Of a stretch of DNA of 64,000 nucleotides, positions 56,600 through 64,000 are shown in pieces. Made by a program: the position numbers and the translations under genes. The stretch lies in contig NZ_CP126742.1 of assembly GCF_030246945.1 (NCBI RefSeq), positions 248,001 through 312,000 of the forward strand, in the 5' to 3' direction. The notes under the pieces were generated by a model that worked only from the letters and a program-made list of their open reading frames with translations, was not told the origin of the DNA and made no database searches. How positions within the stretch are numbered: the first letter of the stretch is position 1; each line of letters begins with the position of its first letter. The DNA is from Microbacterium sp. zg-Y1090 (GTDB taxonomy: Bacteria; Actinomycetota; Actinomycetes; Actinomycetales; Microbacteriaceae).

Positions 56600-58786
56600 A
56601 TGGACACCACGCACACCGCTCGACAGCAGCGCGCCGACCTGGCGGTCGCGGAGCCGATCCTCGCGTTCGCCGAGGAGGCGCTCGCGGCAGAGGGGATCGA
56701 CGCCGCTGCGTTCTGGGACGGCGTCAGCGCGCTCCTGCGCGACCTGACGCCGCGCAACCGGGAGCTGCTCGCCGAGCGCGACCGGCTGCAGGCGCAGATC
56801 GACGACTACCACCGGGCGCACCCGGGGCGGCCCGACTCGGCGGACTACCGCGCGTTCCTCGAGCGCATCGGCTACCTGCTGGAGCAGCCCGCTCCCTTCG
56901 GCATCCGCACCGAGAACGTCGACGCCGAGATCGCGACCCTCGCCGGCCCGCAGCTGGTGGTGCCGCTGCTGAACGCGCGCTTCGCCGTCAATGCGGCCAA
57001 CGCACGGTGGGGTTCCCTCTACGACGCGCTCTACGGCACCGACGCGATCCCCGAGGAAGGGGAGCTGGTGCCCGGCGCGGAGTACAACCCGCAGCGCGGC
57101 GCCGCAGTCATCGCCTACGGCCGCCGTCTGCTCGACGAGGTCGCGCCCCTCACCCGTGGCTCGCACGCCGATGCGGAGAACTACCGCGTCGCGAACGGTG
57201 TGCTGCGTGTCACCGTGGCGGGGCAGGACGTCGAGCTGCAGGATGCCGACGCCTTCGTCGGCTACACCGGCGATGCGGCCGAGCCCGCGTCGGTGCTGCT
57301 GCGCCACCACGGTCTGCACCTCGACGTGCAGATCGACCGCGCCGGCCGCATCGGCGCCACCGACCCCGCGGGCATCGACGACATCGTCGTGGAGTCGGCG
57401 CTGACGACGATCATGGACCTCGAGGACTCCGTCGCCGCCGTCGACGCCGACGACAAGGCGCTCGGCTACCGCAACTGGCAGGGGTTGGTGACCGGCACGC
57501 TCACCGCCGAGCTCGTCAAGAACGGCCGCTCCTTCACCCGCCGAATGAACGACGACCGCCGCTACACCGCCCCCGACGGGTCGGAGTTCGCCCTCCCCGG
57601 CCGCTCGCTGCTGCTCGTGCGCAACGTGGGGCACCTGATGACCACGGACGCCATCACGGATGCCGCGGGGGAGTCGGTGCCCGAAGGCATCCTCGATGCG
57701 ATCATGACCGCCGTCGGCGCGCTGCCCGACCTGCGCGGCGACCGGGCGGGGACGAACTCCCGCACCGGGTCGCTGTACATCGTGAAGCCCAAGATGCACG
57801 GGCCGGCGGAGGTCGCCTTCACCGTGGAGCTGTTCTCCCGCGTCGAGGATCTCCTGGGCCTGCCGGCGAACACCCTCAAGGTGGGCATCATGGACGAGGA
57901 GCGGCGCACCACGCTCAACCTGCGGGCGGCGATCGCCGAGGCCGCCGACCGCATCGTGTTCATCAACACCGGGTTCCTCGACCGCACCGGCGACGAGATC
58001 CACACGTCGCTGCAGGCCGGACCCGTCGTGCCGAAGGCCGCCATCAAAGCCCAGCCGTTCCTCGGCGCGTACGAGGACGCCAACGTGGATGCCGGGCTCG
58101 GCGCCGGGTTCATCGGCCGCGCCCAGATCGGCAAGGGGATGTGGGCCATGCCCGACCTCATGCACGACATGCTGGAGCAGAAGATCGCTCAGGTGCGCTC
58201 GGGGGCGACGACGGCGTGGGTTCCCTCGCCCACCGCGGCCACTCTGCACGCCCTGCACTACCACCAGGTCGACGTCGCCGAGGTGCAGCGCACCGTCGCG
58301 GAGCGGCCCCCGCGGGGCATCGACGACATCCTGATCCCGCCGCTGCAGACAGAGCCGCTCGGCCGCGACGCGGTGCTGGCCGAGGTCGACAACAACGTGC
58401 AGTCGATCCTCGGGTACGTGGTGCGGTGGATCGACCAGGGTGTCGGATGCTCGAAGGTCCCGGACATCAACGGCGTCGCGCTGATGGAGGACCGGGCCAC
58501 GCTGCGCATCTCGAGCCAGCTGCTCGCCAACTGGCTCGCGCACGGGGTGATCGACGCCGCTGACGTCGACCGCAGCCTCGAGAAGCTCGCGGGGGTCGTC
58601 GACGCGCAGAACGCCGGCGACCCCGACTACGAGCCGCTGCTCGACGACGAGGGGCATGGCCGCGGCATCGCGTTCGAGTCCGCCCGCCGCCTGATCGTCG
58701 AGGGCGCCGCGCAGCCGAACGGCTACACCGAGCCGATCCTGCACGAGATGCGCCGCCGCAAGAAGGCTGCGCTCGCCGCGGTGTGA
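56600..58786 (+). CDS. glcB: Malate synthase G
   Basis: 728 residues, the usual size of the G isoform. It condenses glyoxylate with acetyl-CoA to malate. Conserved parts include the [24 protein letters not shown] region, [15 protein letters not shown] with metal ligands, [27 protein letters not shown] and the C-terminal catalytic [27 protein letters not shown] block. A -10-like TAGCTT lies near 56552. No isocitrate lyase gene is in the window, so glyoxylate may come from glycolate, purines or an unlinked aceA. Confidence 0.95.
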   Translation: MDTTHTARQQRADLAVAEPILAFAEEALAAEGIDAAAFWDGVSALLRDLTPRNRELLAERDRLQAQIDDYHRAHPGRPDSADYRAFLERIGYLLEQPAPFGIRTENVDAEIATLAGPQLVVPLLNARFAVNAANARWGSLYDALYGTDAIPEEGELVPGAEYNPQRGAAVIAYGRRLLDEVAPLTRGSHADAENYRVANGVLRVTVAGQDVELQDADAFVGYTGDAAEPASVLLRHHGLHLDVQIDRAGRIGATDPAGIDDIVVESALTTIMDLEDSVAAVDADDKALGYRNWQGLVTGTLTAELVKNGRSFTRRMNDDRRYTAPDGSEFALPGRSLLLVRNVGHLMTTDAITDAAGESVPEGILDAIMTAVGALPDLRGDRAGTNSRTGSLYIVKPKMHGPAEVAFTVELFSRVEDLLGLPANTLKVGIMDEERRTTLNLRAAIAEAADRIVFINTGFLDRTGDEIHTSLQAGPVVPKAAIKAQPFLGAYEDANVDAGLGAGFIGRAQIGKGMWAMPDLMHDMLEQKIAQVRSGATTAWVPSPTAATLHALHYHQVDVAEVQRTVAERPPRGIDDILIPPLQTEPLGRDAVLAEVDNNVQSILGYVVRWIDQGVGCSKVPDINGVALMEDRATLRISSQLLANWLAHGVIDAADVDRSLEKLAGVVDAQNAGDPDYEPLLDDEGHGRGIAFESARRLIVEGAAQPNGYTEPILHEMRRRKKAALAAV

Positions 58787-58824
58787 GTGGTCGCGACTTC
58801 GGGTGAACCCTCGGCGTTGAGAGG

Positions 58825-58859
58825 GGGCGCGCGCGGAGCGCCCGTGGGTATTCACGGGC
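58825..58859 (+). terminator. Overlapping hairpins after glcB
   Basis: GGGCGC-N7-GCGCCC (58825-58843) overlaps GCCCGTG-N6-CACGGGC (58840-58859). The two are mutually exclusive stems about 40 nt after the stop. Confidence 0.55.
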
Positions 58860-58881
58860 ACGTCGGGGTGTCGTTCCGCGC

Positions 58882-58901
58882 ACATGAGTGGACTCTCATG
58901 T
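58882..58901. promoter_or_regulatory. Dyad upstream of the amylopullulanase promoter
   Basis: ACATGAG-N6-CTCATGT, perfect 7-bp arms, about 42 bp upstream of a -10-like TAGCGT (58943-58948). The position suits an activator or repressor of the starch-degrading enzyme gene. Confidence 0.5.
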
Positions 58902-58991
58902 CCACCGCTGGCAACCGCCCTCAGGGCGTCGGTGGCCGCTGGTAGCGTCGGGAGAATCCGGTACACCGCCGTGCCTTTTTCAGGAGAGACC

Positions 58992-61900
58992 GTGCCACTG
59001 ACGCCCCCCTCCCGCGCCCGCCGCCTGCTGGCATCCTTCGCCGCCGCGGCATTGGTCCTCACCGGATCGGCCGTCGTCACGGCGGCGCCCGCGCTCGCCG
59101 CCGACCGCACGTTCGCCCTCGTCGGCAGCCTGCAGAGCGAGCTGGGCTGCTCCGACGACTGGCAGCCCGACTGCGCCGCGACCGAGCTCGCGGCGACCGA
59201 CGAGGCGGGCATCTTCGCGGCCGAGTTCGAGGTGCCCGCAGGCAGCTACGAGTACAAGGTCGCCGTCAACGACACCTGGGATGAGGCGTACGGACTCGAC
59301 GGGGGCGCCGACAACATCCCGCTGACCATCGACGGCCCGGCGACCCTGCGCTTCGTCTTCGACGACACCACCCACCGTGTGGGCCTCGAGGCGCTGAGCG
59401 TCCGCGGCGAGTACGACGGCGACGCCGACGGCGACCTCGTCGCCCCGCCGGTGCGCCAGCCCGGCGCCGCCGAGCAGTTCTACTTCGTGATGACCGATCG
59501 CTTCGCCAACGGCGACCTCGGCAACGACACCGGCGGCATCGAGGGCGACCGCTTCGCGCACGGCTTCGACCCGACCGACAAGGGCTTCTACAACGGCGGC
59601 GACCTCGCGGGCCTGCGCTCACAGCTCGACTACATCGCCGGCCTCGGCACCACGGCGATCTGGCTCACCCCGAGCTTCGCCAACCGGCCGGTGCAGGGGG
59701 AAGGGGCGGATGCCAGTGCCGGCTACCACGGCTACTGGATCACCGACTTCACGCAGATCGACCCGCACCTGGGCACCAACGCCGAACTCGAGGCCCTCAT
59801 CGCCGAGGCGCACGCGCAGGACATCAAGGTCTACTTCGACATCATCACCAACCACACCGCCGACGTCATCGGCTACGAAGAGGGCGTCTACGACTACGTC
59901 GACGCGGCGACCGAGCCCTACCGCGACGCCGCGGGCAACGCCTTCGACCCCGCCGACTACGCGGGCACCGGCGACTTCCCCGCCCTCGACGCCGCGACGA
60001 GCTTCCCGTACACCCCGGTCGTCGACCCCGCCCTGCAGGACGCGAAGACCCCCGCGTGGCTGAACGACCCGACGCTGTACCACAACCGCGGAAACACGGT
60101 CTGGGAGGGCGAGTCGGTGACCCTCGGCGACTTCGACGGGCTCGACGACCTCATGACCGAGCACCCCACGGTCGTCGAGGGCTTCGTCGACGTCTACCAG
60201 GACTGGATCGACCTCGGCATCGACGGCTTCCGCATCGACACCGTCAAGCACGTGAACCCGGAGTTCTGGGAGCAGTGGTCCACCGAGGTGCTGGACTACG
60301 CCCGCGACGTCGCAGGCAAGCCCGACTTCTTCATGTTCGGCGAGGTGTACGACGCCGACCCCGCGAAGCTCGCACCCTACGTGCGCGACACCGACATGAA
60401 CTCGGTGCTCGACTTCGCGTTCCAGTCCGCCGCCGTCGGCTACGCCGCGGGCAACAGCGCCCGTGGACTGCAGTCCCTGTACGCCGGCGACGATCGCTAC
60501 ACGACCCCGGATTCCTCGGCCACGGCCCTCCCCACCTTCCTCGGCAACCATGACATGGGCCGCGTCGGCTACCTGCTGAAGTCGGCCCCCGACGCGCTGC
60601 AGCGCGATCTGCTCGCCCACGAGCTGATGTTCTTCGGCCGCGGGCAGCCGGTGGTCTACTACGGCGACGAGCAGGGCTTCGCCGGTCCCGGCGGCGACAA
60701 GAGCGCCCGCCAGACCCTCTTCGCCAGCGCCGTGCCCGAGTACCGCGACCAGAACCTGATCACCGGCGAGGTCGCAGGCGCCGTCGACCGCTACGACACC
60801 GATGCACCGATCTACACGCACATCGCCGAGCTCGCGCAGCTGCGCGAGGAGCACCCCGCCCTCGTCACCGGCGCGCAGATCGAGCGCCGCGCCGACAACG
60901 GTGCCGGCGTGTACGCGTTCTCCCGCGTCGACCGCGACGAGAAGGTCGACTACCTCGTCGCGCTGAACAACACCGCCGCCCCCGCGACGGCGCAGATCCC
61001 CACCCTCACCGCCGACGCCGGGTTCGCCCCGGTGTACGGCGCCGACACCGCCGTGGCGGCCGGCTCCGATGCCGTGGTCGAGCTCACCGTGCCGGCGCTG
61101 TCGGCCGTCGTCTACCGCGCCGACACCCCCGTCACCGACCCCGCCGGCGCCCCCGCGATCACCGTCCAGGCCCCGACGCCCGGCGCCGCACTCAGCGGCT
61201 CGGTCGCCGTCTCGGCCGACGTCGACGACTCCACGTGGCAGGAGACGAGCTTCGCCTGGCGCGTGGTCGGCTCCGACGAGTGGCGGCCGCTCGGCACCGC
61301 CGAGAGCACCAGCCCGCGTGTCTTCCACGACATCCGCGACCTCGCGGCGGGCACCCTCGTGGAGTACCGGGCCGTCACGACGGATGCCGGCGGCGACCGC
61401 GCCGCGGCATCCACCTACGCCTCCGTGGGCAACGCCGTCTCGCTCGAGGTCCCCGAAGAGCCCGAGCAGCCGATCGACATGGTGACCATCGCCGGCAGCC
61501 TCAACTCCGAGCTCGGCTGCCCTGGCGACTGGACCCCCGGCTGTGAAGCGGCGAACCTGACGCTCGGCGCCGACGGCATCTGGGCGCGCACGTTCGACCT
61601 GCCCGCCGGCGACTACGAGTACAAGGCCGCGCTCAACGGCTCGTGGGATCTCAACTACGGCGCCGGTGGCGTGGCGAACGGCGCGAACATCGCGATTTCG
61701 CACCCCGGCGGGGCCATCTCGTTCTACTTCGACCCGCGCAGCAACATCGTGCAGTCCAGCGCCGAGGGGCCCATCGTCACGCTCCCCGGCTCCGTGCAGA
61801 GCGAGCTGGGCTGCGCCGGCGACTGGATGCCGGAGTGCCTCGCGACCCTCATGGCCGACGCCGACCGCGACGGGGTGTACGAGTTCACCACCGACGCGAT

Positions 61901-64000
61901 CCCCGCAGGCGCCTACGAGATCAAGGTCGCGCACGGCCTCAGCTGGGACGAGAACTACGGTGTCGGCGGCGCGCCCGGCGGCGCGAACTACGCGTTCACC
62001 GTCGCCGAGGGCACCGTCGTGGTCTTCCGCTACACCCTGGCGACCCATGTGCTCGCGATCGACGTCGCCGACCCGCCGCTGGCGGGAGTCGGCCAGTCGC
62101 GCGCGCACTGGATCGACGCCGAGACCCTCGCGTGGCCGGCCGACCTGGGCGCCGACGCGGCGGATGCCACCTGGCAGCTGCACGCCGCAGCCGACGCGTC
62201 ACTGGCCGTCACCGACGACGGCGTCACCGGCGGTGAGAGCATCGACCTCGAGCGGGTCGACGGCGGTCTCACCGAGTCCCAGCGCGAGCGGTTCCCGGCA
62301 CTGGCCGGGTTCGTCGCGCTGCGCGTCCCCGATGCGGATGCCGCCGGCGAGCTGCTGCGCGGCCAGCTGATGGTGTCGCAGCAGGGCGGTGACGGTGCGC
62401 TCTCCGCGGCCACCGGCGTGCAGATCCCGGGCGTGCTCGACGACCTCTACGCCGACGCGGCGGCCGACGCCGACCTCGGCGTGACGTTCCGCGGCAACAA
62501 GCCCACCTTCCGGCTGTGGGCCCCGACCGCGCAGTCGGTGACCCTGCTGACCTGGGACGGCCCCACCGGCCACACCGCGCGCGACGAAGGCACGCCGACG
62601 CGCCATGAGGCGACGCGCGATGCGGCATCCGGTGTCTGGGAAGTGGCGGGCAAGCGCGACCTCACGGGCGACGAGTTCCTGTGGGAGGTCGTGGTCTACG
62701 CCCCCGAGACCGGGGCGATCGAGACCAATCTTGTCACCGACCCGTACTCGCACGCGCTCACGACGAACTCCGTGCGGTCGGTCGCTGTCGACCTGGCCGA
62801 CAAGGAGTGGAAGCCGCGGGCCTGGGAGCGCACGAAGGCACCCGTGATCGATCGCCCCGTGGACCGGGCGATCTACGAGCTGCACGTGCGCGACTTCTCC
62901 CTCACCGACATATCGGTGCCCGAGGCGGAGCGGGGCACCTACCGCGCCTTCACCCGCGACAGCGCCGGAACCCAGCAGCTGCGACAGCTGGCGGATGCCG
63001 GCATCAACACCGTGCACCTGCTCCCCACCTTCGACATCGCCACGATCGAGGAGGATCGGGCGGCGCAGGCGCAGCCCGCGTGCGACCTGGCGTCGTACGG
63101 CCCGGCGTCCGCCGAGCAGCAGGCGTGCGTCGAAGCCATCGCCGACGCCGACGGCTTCAACTGGGGCTACGACCCCTACCACTTCACCGCTCCCGAAGGC
63201 TCGTACGCCGTCGACCCCGAGGGCGGGGCGCGCGTGCACGAGTTCCGCGAGATGGTGGGTGCCCTTCACGGCATGGGCCTGCAGGTGGTGCTCGACCAGG
63301 TGTTCAACCACACCGCGCAGTCGGGCCAGGGTGAGAAGTCGGTGCTCGACCGGGTCGTCCCCGGCTACTACCACCGGCTGAACCTCACCGGCGGCGTGGA
63401 GACCTCCACCTGCTGCCAGAACGTCGCCACCGAGCACGAGCTGGCCGAGAAGCTGATGGTCGATTCCGTCGTCACCTGGGCGCGCGACTACAAGGTCGAC
63501 GGGTTCCGGTTCGACCTCATGGGTCACCACTCGACGGCGAACATGCAGGCCGTTCGCGACGCGCTCGACGCGCTCACGATGAAGAAGGACGGCGTCGACG
63601 GGTCGAAGGTCTACCTCTACGGAGAGGGATGGAACTTCGGCGAGGTCGCCGACGACGCCCTGTTCCCGCAGGCCCGGCAGGGAAACCTCGGCGGGACCGG
63701 CGTCGGCACCTTCAGCGACCGCCTGCGCGACGCCGTGCACGGCGGCAGCCCGGTGGCAGGCGAGACGGTGCAGCAGCAGGGCTTCGGCACGGGCCTCGGA
63801 ACCGACCCGAACGGCAATCCCATCAACGGCACCCCCGAGCAGGCGCTGGCCGACCTCGCACACCAAACCGACCTGGTGAAGCTGGGCCTCGCGGGCAACC
63901 TGCGGGACTTCACCCTCACCGACTCCACCGGCACCGTGCGCGCCGGTGACGAACTCGACTACCGCGGCGCCCCCGCCGGCTACGCCGAGCAGCCCGACGA
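58992..64000 (+). CDS. Secreted amylopullulanase: GH13 alpha-amylase fused to type-I pullulanase (3' end outside window)
   Basis: At least 1669 residues, no stop before the window end. Signal peptide at residues 1-39 (RARRLLASFAAAALVL, cleavage after AAPALA). X25-type module (VGSLQSELGCSDDW, about 42-115). First GH13 domain (about 155-600): GIDGFRIDTVKHV near residue 415, FMFGEVYD near 450, FLGNHDMGR near 519. Two further X25 modules (about 829-915, 926-1019; GSLNSELGCPGDW, GSVQSELGCAGDW). N2/CBM48-like region (about 1160-1270). Pullulanase catalytic domain with FNWGYDPYHF, VLDQVFNHT, DGFRFDLMGHHS and YGEGWNFGEV. It should hydrolyse alpha-1,4 and alpha-1,6 bonds of starch or glycogen outside the cell. 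GTG follows AGGAGAG. Confidence 0.93.
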   Translation, partial: MPLTPPSRARRLLASFAAAALVLTGSAVVTAAPALAADRTFALVGSLQSELGCSDDWQPDCAATELAATDEAGIFAAEFEVPAGSYEYKVAVNDTWDEAYGLDGGADNIPLTIDGPATLRFVFDDTTHRVGLEALSVRGEYDGDADGDLVAPPVRQPGAAEQFYFVMTDRFANGDLGNDTGGIEGDRFAHGFDPTDKGFYNGGDLAGLRSQLDYIAGLGTTAIWLTPSFANRPVQGEGADASAGYHGYWITDFTQIDPHLGTNAELEALIAEAHAQDIKVYFDIITNHTADVIGYEEGVYDYVDAATEPYRDAAGNAFDPADYAGTGDFPALDAATSFPYTPVVDPALQDAKTPAWLNDPTLYHNRGNTVWEGESVTLGDFDGLDDLMTEHPTVVEGFVDVYQDWIDLGIDGFRIDTVKHVNPEFWEQWSTEVLDYARDVAGKPDFFMFGEVYDADPAKLAPYVRDTDMNSVLDFAFQSAAVGYAAGNSARGLQSLYAGDDRYTTPDSSATALPTFLGNHDMGRVGYLLKSAPDALQRDLLAHELMFFGRGQPVVYYGDEQGFAGPGGDKSARQTLFASAVPEYRDQNLITGEVAGAVDRYDTDAPIYTHIAELAQLREEHPALVTGAQIERRADNGAGVYAFSRVDRDEKVDYLVALNNTAAPATAQIPTLTADAGFAPVYGADTAVAAGSDAVVELTVPALSAVVYRADTPVTDPAGAPAITVQAPTPGAALSGSVAVSADVDDSTWQETSFAWRVVGSDEWRPLGTAESTSPRVFHDIRDLAAGTLVEYRAVTTDAGGDRAAASTYASVGNAVSLEVPEEPEQPIDMVTIAGSLNSELGCPGDWTPGCEAANLTLGADGIWARTFDLPAGDYEYKAALNGSWDLNYGAGGVANGANIAISHPGGAISFYFDPRSNIVQSSAEGPIVTLPGSVQSELGCAGDWMPECLATLMADADRDGVYEFTTDAIPAGAYEIKVAHGLSWDENYGVGGAPGGANYAFTVAEGTVVVFRYTLATHVLAIDVADPPLAGVGQSRAHWIDAETLAWPADLGADAADATWQLHAAADASLAVTDDGVTGGESIDLERVDGGLTESQRERFPALAGFVALRVPDADAAGELLRGQLMVSQQGGDGALSAATGVQIPGVLDDLYADAAADADLGVTFRGNKPTFRLWAPTAQSVTLLTWDGPTGHTARDEGTPTRHEATRDAASGVWEVAGKRDLTGDEFLWEVVVYAPETGAIETNLVTDPYSHALTTNSVRSVAVDLADKEWKPRAWERTKAPVIDRPVDRAIYELHVRDFSLTDISVPEAERGTYRAFTRDSAGTQQLRQLADAGINTVHLLPTFDIATIEEDRAAQAQPACDLASYGPASAEQQACVEAIADADGFNWGYDPYHFTAPEGSYAVDPEGGARVHEFREMVGALHGMGLQVVLDQVFNHTAQSGQGEKSVLDRVVPGYYHRLNLTGGVETSTCCQNVATEHELAEKLMVDSVVTWARDYKVDGFRFDLMGHHSTANMQAVRDALDALTMKKDGVDGSKVYLYGEGWNFGEVADDALFPQARQGNLGGTGVGTFSDRLRDAVHGGSPVAGETVQQQGFGTGLGTDPNGNPINGTPEQALADLAHQTDLVKLGLAGNLRDFTLTDSTGTVRAGDELDYRGAPAGYAEQPD

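Noticed and set aside
59619..62183. Long minus-strand open frame (about 850 codons) opposite the amylopullulanase
   Set aside because: Composition is Val/Gly/Arg/Asp repeats typical of antisense GC-rich frames. The plus strand carries recognisable catalytic motifs throughout.
1..64000. tRNA, rRNA or replication-origin features
   Set aside because: No cloverleaf, rRNA block, DnaA-box cluster or dnaA/gyr neighbourhood was seen on reading the window.

Overview
The window is a 64 kb piece of a high-GC actinobacterial chromosome. Several signs point to Microbacteriaceae, most likely Microbacterium or a close relative: very GC-rich codon use, a complete heme cluster that uses HemQ, F420 genes, a DUF3618/holin-type membrane trio, many leaderless genes with a TANNNT-like box exactly 6 nt before the start codon, and constant recurrence of GGATGCC/GGCATCC inside genes. 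The genus is an inference from style; no rRNA or tRNA gene is present to confirm it. All genes look chromosomal. I see no prophage, transposase, CRISPR array or plasmid functions.

Layout. 1-1630: the end of a sugar ABC importer operon (two permeases). 1705-4343: flotillin and NfeD, then an HhH-GPD repair protein. 4424-14424: heme biosynthesis, with hemA on the minus strand and hemE-hemG-[three small membrane proteins]-hemQ-hemC-hemD-hemB-hemL on the plus strand. No ferrochelatase lies in the window. 14897-22491: an F420 island. cofD is on plus. On minus, a tightly overlapping operon runs fbiC, FMO/BVMO-like monooxygenase, fgd, cofC-GNAT fusion. The CofH half of FbiC has lost its radical-SAM cysteine motif. 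22586-28815: a hypothetical gene, an ABC exporter, a 3-hydroxyisobutyryl-CoA hydrolase-like protein, a DnaJ/NERD-like protein and an SLC13-type permease. 28837-34082: a D,D-carboxypeptidase, divergent from a TPP-riboswitch-controlled ECF importer (ykoE-D-C).

34148-43110: a kinase-like APH protein, DUF488, an SDR-ECH-SDR operon, a HAD phosphatase, a TetR/YhgE-like membrane pair, a GNAT and rlmN. 43158-48501: a sugar-type ABC importer with a class-V PLP enzyme, divergent from a FadR-family regulator. 48645-51130: aldo/keto reductase, Nudix and MDR reductase. 51305-55670: the methylcitrate (propionate) operon [16 protein letters not shown]. 55745-58786: an IclR regulator divergent from malate synthase G. 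58992-64000: a very large secreted amylopullulanase, cut by the window end.

The most notable non-coding signal is a family of directional imperfect inverted-repeat elements, 67-68 bp long. There are ten full copies and one fragment. They sit in small tandem groups between genes and, in one case, inside the coding 3' end of fbiC, where they supply part of a roughly 100-residue C-terminal tail.
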